Source of the DNA: Planctomycetaceae bacterium
GTDB lineage: Bacteria > Planctomycetota > Planctomycetia > Pirellulales > Thermoguttaceae
Reading direction: 5' to 3'
Assembly (NCBI GenBank): GCA_009783865.1
Contig: WRCR01000186.1
Location: 1 to 7,490 of the forward strand
Length of the DNA: 7,490 bases
Shown here piece after piece: positions 4,586 to 7,490 of this stretch. Below the pieces are notes generated by a model. That model was given only the letters and a program-made list of their open reading frames with translations, had not been told where the DNA came from and made no database searches. Within the stretch, counting starts at the first letter, position 1, and every line of letters starts with the position of its first letter. A program made the position numbers and the translations under genes.

Positions 4586-6844
4586 ATGAGAACAAGAAAG
4601 TTCATGACATCGGCACTGTTTTTCAGCAGGGGTAACAACGGTATTGTTTCCGTTCTTTTCTTAATCACTTTTGCGGCGGGAACGTTTTTGTCAATGGCGG
4701 AAAATCCGGCGGACTCCGTTGTTCCAGCAGTTATTCCGGCACTTCCTCCCAAAACCAGCGACGGAGTTGCTCCGAAAAGTAATCCGCTGCGGACACCACC
4801 GGCGCAACCGGCTCGGCAGGAACAACCGATTCGGCTTGCCGCTGATAGTTCTCCATCCCAATCCGCACCGCCTGCCTTGAAAAATGTTCAAAACGCAAAA
4901 CGGGAAGAATTCGTGAAAAATGACGTTTTTCCGCAGATACCGCAAAACAACACAATACAGAACGGCGATATGAGACCGTTGTCAGGTTTCGGAAATCCCG
5001 GCAGCATCGGTTCTCCGAATGATAACTTCATGGACTCGGCTTTCCCCGACGACACCGTCAAAAAACCCCAACGGCAGCCGAGCACGCCGAAAGAATTACC
5101 GCCGCCCGCCGCTCATCCATTAGAAGAACCGAAACCGCTGCCGGTAAATAAGTTGGAAAATAATGCAGATACCTTCTCGGTTAACATCACCGATGACCCG
5201 TTCAAAGTCGGTAATTCCAAAGACGTTAATTCGGAAAGTAATTTGGATATGCCGAAATCACAGCCGGTACAATCGCTGGGCAATGCCGACCCGTTTGGTG
5301 CGGCACCCAAACCGCCTCAACCGGTGGAACCGTCTTTTCCGATTGCTTCACAGCAGAGAGAACTGCCGACGCAAATCCCCGCAGAGTTGCCGGCAGAAAT
5401 ACCAGCGCGGAAATCCGCTGCTGTACCATCACAACTTGCCGCCGGCGACGGAAACGGCGCGCCGGGTCCCGCCGGTTTGGAAGGCGTTCAGACACCGCAT
5501 TTAACGCTTGAAAAGGTATTGCCAGCCGAAGTTGTCGTTGACCAGCCCGCCACGATTAAAACCGTCATCAAGAATTCCGGTCGTTCAACTGCAAAGGAAA
5601 TCGTTGTCCGCGACCATGTTCCGCAAGGAACCCGTTTGCTTTCAACTTCGCCGGAAGCACAAACCAGTGCTGCGGGCGAACTTATCTGGCTTCTCGGAAA
5701 CCTGGATGCAGGCGGAACAACAACGATAGAAATGCGTATCGTTCCTTTACGGGAAGGCGAAATCGGAAGCGTTGCAACCGTCGGTTATACTGCCGATGTT
5801 TCCTGTCGAAAAATCGTTACCCGTCCAAAAATTGAAGTCGAGGTGAAAGCACCGCAGGAAGTACAATTCGGCGAAACCGTTCAACTTGAAATTATCATTT
5901 CCAATCCCGGCACGGCAACCGTCACCGGAATTGTTCTCGAAGAGTATGTACCGGACGGACTTTATCACAAAGACGGAAAGATTCTCGTCAATAAAAATGT
6001 CGATACGTTGAAGCCGCGTGAAGCAAAGAAACTGATGCTGCCGCTCACCTGTGTTGGAAACGGTAATTTGGTCAACAAAGTTGTTGTCATCGCGGACGGA
6101 AATCTTCGTGCCGAAGAAAAGACCATCATTCGTGCTTTATCGCCGATACTCGAACTTGACATTATCGGGGCGAAACAGTGTTTCCTCGAAAGAAAAGCGG
6201 AATACAGGTTGAGCGTGTCCAATTCGGGAACAGCATCGGCTAGAAATGTTGATTTGAAACTGGCACTTCCGACTTCCGTTCAGTTTGTCAGCACAAATCA
6301 AAGCGGCGAATATGAAGCGTCAACACACACCGTCCATTGGGCTTTGGAGGAATTGCCGCAGAATGAATCGGGAGAGATAGACCTCGTTTTAATGCCGAAG
6401 AAAATCGGAAATTACGCTATAACTTTCAGCGGCGATAATGGTGCCGGTCTCAAAACAGGAAAAACGCAGCAGTTATTGATAGACGGCTTGTCTGCCTTAT
6501 CTTTTGGAATCACGGGGGCACCGCTTATTGAAGCCGGTAAGGAAGCAACTTACGAAATAACTGTCTCCAACAAGGGGACAAAGCCCGCCGAAAATGTTCG
6601 TATTCGGGCATCATTCCCGGAAGGTTTAACTTTCGTTCAAGGCGAAGGTCCTTCACGGTATTCGGTTCAGGGCGGCAGCGTTCAGTTTGAACCGCTTGTC
6701 TCGCTTGAACCGAGAGAAGAAAAGGTCTACAAAGTGTCCGCAAAATGTGTTGCCGAAGGCGACCATAGAATCAGTGTGCAGGTAGTATCTGATGACTTGC
6801 GCTCTCCGATAACGAAAGAAGAAAGTACCAGAGTGTTCAAATAG
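4586..6844 (+). CDS. Secreted Pro-rich protein with four DUF11 repeats
   Basis: A 752-residue protein. Residues 20-37 are a hydrophobic signal segment ending FLSMA-E. Residues ~40-300 are a low-complexity linker rich in Pro, Ala, Gln and Asn with no fold I recognise. Four Ig-like DUF11 repeats follow, starting near 303 (TPHLTLEKVLPAEV), 413 (RPKIEVEVKAPQEV), 519 (SPILELDIIGAKQC) and 635 (LSALSFGITGAPLI). Each shows the usual SNxGTxxAxNV core (IKNSGRSTAKEI, ISNPGTATVTGI, VSNSGTASARNV, VSNKGTKPAENV) and the 'PEGLTFVQGEG'-type strand. The TKEESTR near the C terminus is typical of planctomycete members. There is no C-terminal anchor or sorting signal. DUF11 repeats are thought to be structural or adhesive surface modules; no enzyme activity is evident. 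SD is weak (AGGG 4571-4574 or GGATG 4573-4577). One base separates it from the next gene. Confidence 0.85.
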   Translation: MRTRKFMTSALFFSRGNNGIVSVLFLITFAAGTFLSMAENPADSVVPAVIPALPPKTSDGVAPKSNPLRTPPAQPARQEQPIRLAADSSPSQSAPPALKNVQNAKREEFVKNDVFPQIPQNNTIQNGDMRPLSGFGNPGSIGSPNDNFMDSAFPDDTVKKPQRQPSTPKELPPPAAHPLEEPKPLPVNKLENNADTFSVNITDDPFKVGNSKDVNSESNLDMPKSQPVQSLGNADPFGAAPKPPQPVEPSFPIASQQRELPTQIPAELPAEIPARKSAAVPSQLAAGDGNGAPGPAGLEGVQTPHLTLEKVLPAEVVVDQPATIKTVIKNSGRSTAKEIVVRDHVPQGTRLLSTSPEAQTSAAGELIWLLGNLDAGGTTTIEMRIVPLREGEIGSVATVGYTADVSCRKIVTRPKIEVEVKAPQEVQFGETVQLEIIISNPGTATVTGIVLEEYVPDGLYHKDGKILVNKNVDTLKPREAKKLMLPLTCVGNGNLVNKVVVIADGNLRAEEKTIIRALSPILELDIIGAKQCFLERKAEYRLSVSNSGTASARNVDLKLALPTSVQFVSTNQSGEYEASTHTVHWALEELPQNESGEIDLVLMPKKIGNYAITFSGDNGAGLKTGKTQQLLIDGLSALSFGITGAPLIEAGKEATYEITVSNKGTKPAENVRIRASFPEGLTFVQGEGPSRYSVQGGSVQFEPLVSLEPREEKVYKVSAKCVAEGDHRISVQVVSDDLRSPITKEESTRVFK

Positions 6845-6845
6845 G

Positions 6846-7361
6846 ATGTTTTCATTTTTTCCCGGATACATCGGAATTTCCCGCTATGGTCTTTGGACGC
6901 AACTGGCACTTGCGCTGTTTTTCGCGCTGCTGCTTGACCTTTTTCTTATTGCGAATTTTTACTGGACTGATTACATTACGGCGGGGCAGCGCAGCATTCT
7001 GCTTGTTTGTCTTGCCGTAACTTATCTTCTTTTGTGCAGCGGGGCGAAGTATCATCGGCAGAATTATGAGATGACTTCAAAGATTGAAGCGGCGGACGAA
7101 ACCTACCGAACTGCTTTGCAGCATTATCTTTGCGGAAACTGGTTTGAAGCGGAAACGCTGATGCTTCCGTATTTGAAAAAGAAACCGCGTGATATTGAGA
7201 TGCAACTTCTGCTTGCAACTTTATATCGGCACACCCGGCGTTTTGAAGAGGCGGGGGCAGTTATCGAAAAAATTGAAACGATGACCGGTGCCGGTAAATG
7301 GTACTGCGAAATTGAAGCCGAAAAGCGGTACATCGCTGAAGCCGCCTCGGAATTAGCATAG
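6846..7361 (+). CDS. Two-TM membrane protein with a cytosolic TPR-like domain
   Basis: A 171-residue protein. TM1 spans about 16-37 and TM2 about 49-66, with a short loop (NFYWTDYITAGQ) between them. Then an ~100-residue helical region contains TPR-like pairs: ADETYRTALQHYLCGNWFEAETLMLPYLKKKP and then IEMQLLLATLYRHTRRFEEAGAVIEKI (the residues A-L-G-x-W/F-E-A and L-A-x-L-Y-x-x-x-x-R-F-E-E-A fit the TPR pattern). Lys/Arg after TM2 (KYHRQ) puts the TPR part in the cytoplasm. It starts one base after the DUF11 stop and has no separate promoter or good SD, so it should be co-translated with DUF11. I do not recognise a named family; TPRs suggest a scaffold role, perhaps in export or assembly of the DUF11 protein. 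The stop codon lies inside the hairpin at 7353-7380. Confidence 0.75.
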   Translation: MFSFFPGYIGISRYGLWTQLALALFFALLLDLFLIANFYWTDYITAGQRSILLVCLAVTYLLLCSGAKYHRQNYEMTSKIEAADETYRTALQHYLCGNWFEAETLMLPYLKKKPRDIEMQLLLATLYRHTRRFEEAGAVIEKIETMTGAGKWYCEIEAEKRYIAEAASELA

Positions 7362-7380
7362 GATTTTAATCCTACGCTAA
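7353..7380. terminator. Palindromic hairpin over the TPR stop codon (bidirectional)
   Basis: TTAGCATAGGATT (7353-7365) and AATCCTACGCTAA (7368-7380) pair at 12 of 13 positions, the only mismatch being A7358/C7375. The TPR stop TAG (7359-7361) is inside the left arm, and the stop of the convergent minus-strand ORF (7385-7383) is three bases past the right arm. There is no T run on either side. The position between two convergent 3' ends fits a shared bidirectional terminator or mRNA-end stabiliser. Confidence 0.5.
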
Positions 7381-7382
7381 CT

Positions 7383-7490
7383 CTAACCGCACAGTGCGGC
7401 AATGACCGGAAACTCTCTGTCAACAATTACTTTACAGTAGGCATTTTTTGAATCTTCGCTTGGCAAGTCCGGTGTTCCGAGACCGATTTC
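7383..7490 (-). CDS. 3' end of a convergent gene (partial, product unknown)
   Basis: The minus strand is open from the window edge at 7490 to TAG at 7385-7383, giving 35 residues that begin EIGLGTPDLPSED and end EFPVIAALCG. Codon choice resembles the other genes here, and the stop falls just after the palindrome at 7353-7380, the usual place for a convergent gene end. It contains the small CCGCA-CAG-TGCGG hairpin (7387-7399). I do not recognise the product. Thirty-six codons open by chance is not rare, so this stays tentative. Confidence 0.4.
   Translation of the reverse strand, partial: EIGLGTPDLPSEDSKNAYCKVIVDREFPVIAALCG

Overview
This window looks like planctomycete chromosome (Planctomycetota, Pirellulales-like). 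The main evidence is the protein at 4586-6844. It has a secretion signal, a long Pro-rich linker and four DUF11 repeats, ending in a conserved repeat and TKEESTR tail that I recognise from planctomycete DUF11 proteins. It is followed by a two-TM/TPR protein. Composition is close to half GC. Several genes have good Shine-Dalgarno sites (AGGAGG, GGAG, AGGA) and others have none. I see no rRNA, tRNA, CRISPR array or transposase gene.

Layout. (1) 1-276 is a divergent intergenic region. A minus-strand gene starts at 21 and runs out of the window, with its own SD and sigma70-like promoter. A near-consensus plus-strand promoter (TTGACA-N16-TACAAT) and operator-like inverted repeats precede an ArsR-type regulator. 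(2) 277-4299 is a compact same-strand cluster: ArsR-family repressor; COG0701/DUF318 permease; tiny ORF with two CxxCH motifs; cytoplasmic TM0996/MTH895-type thioredoxin-like protein (CAKC); two exported thioredoxin-fold proteins of the ArsF type (CPTC and CDTC); and a CcdA/DsbD-like membrane protein of the ArsG type with one Cys in each half. Two of the junctions are 4-base stop/start overlaps. (3) 4300-4585 is non-coding. It holds a ~110-bp inverted-repeat element and the promoter of the next unit. (4) 4586-7361 is a two-gene DUF11 + TM/TPR unit. (5) A hairpin over the last stop codon separates this unit from what looks like the 3' end of a convergent minus-strand gene (7383-7490).

How the genes may work together. 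The cluster combines a thiol-sensing repressor, a metal(loid)/organoarsenical-type permease and a complete candidate thiol relay. In that relay, electrons would pass from the cytoplasmic CAKC protein, through the two-Cys ArsG/CcdA-like membrane protein, to the two exported CxxC proteins, and possibly on to a small heme c protein. From family knowledge the nearest described system is ArsEFG-type aromatic arsenical resistance. The duplicated ArsF-like subunit, the di-CxxCH ORF and the extra extracytoplasmic domain in the permease are the parts that do not fit the textbook version. Substrate and electron flow are inference.
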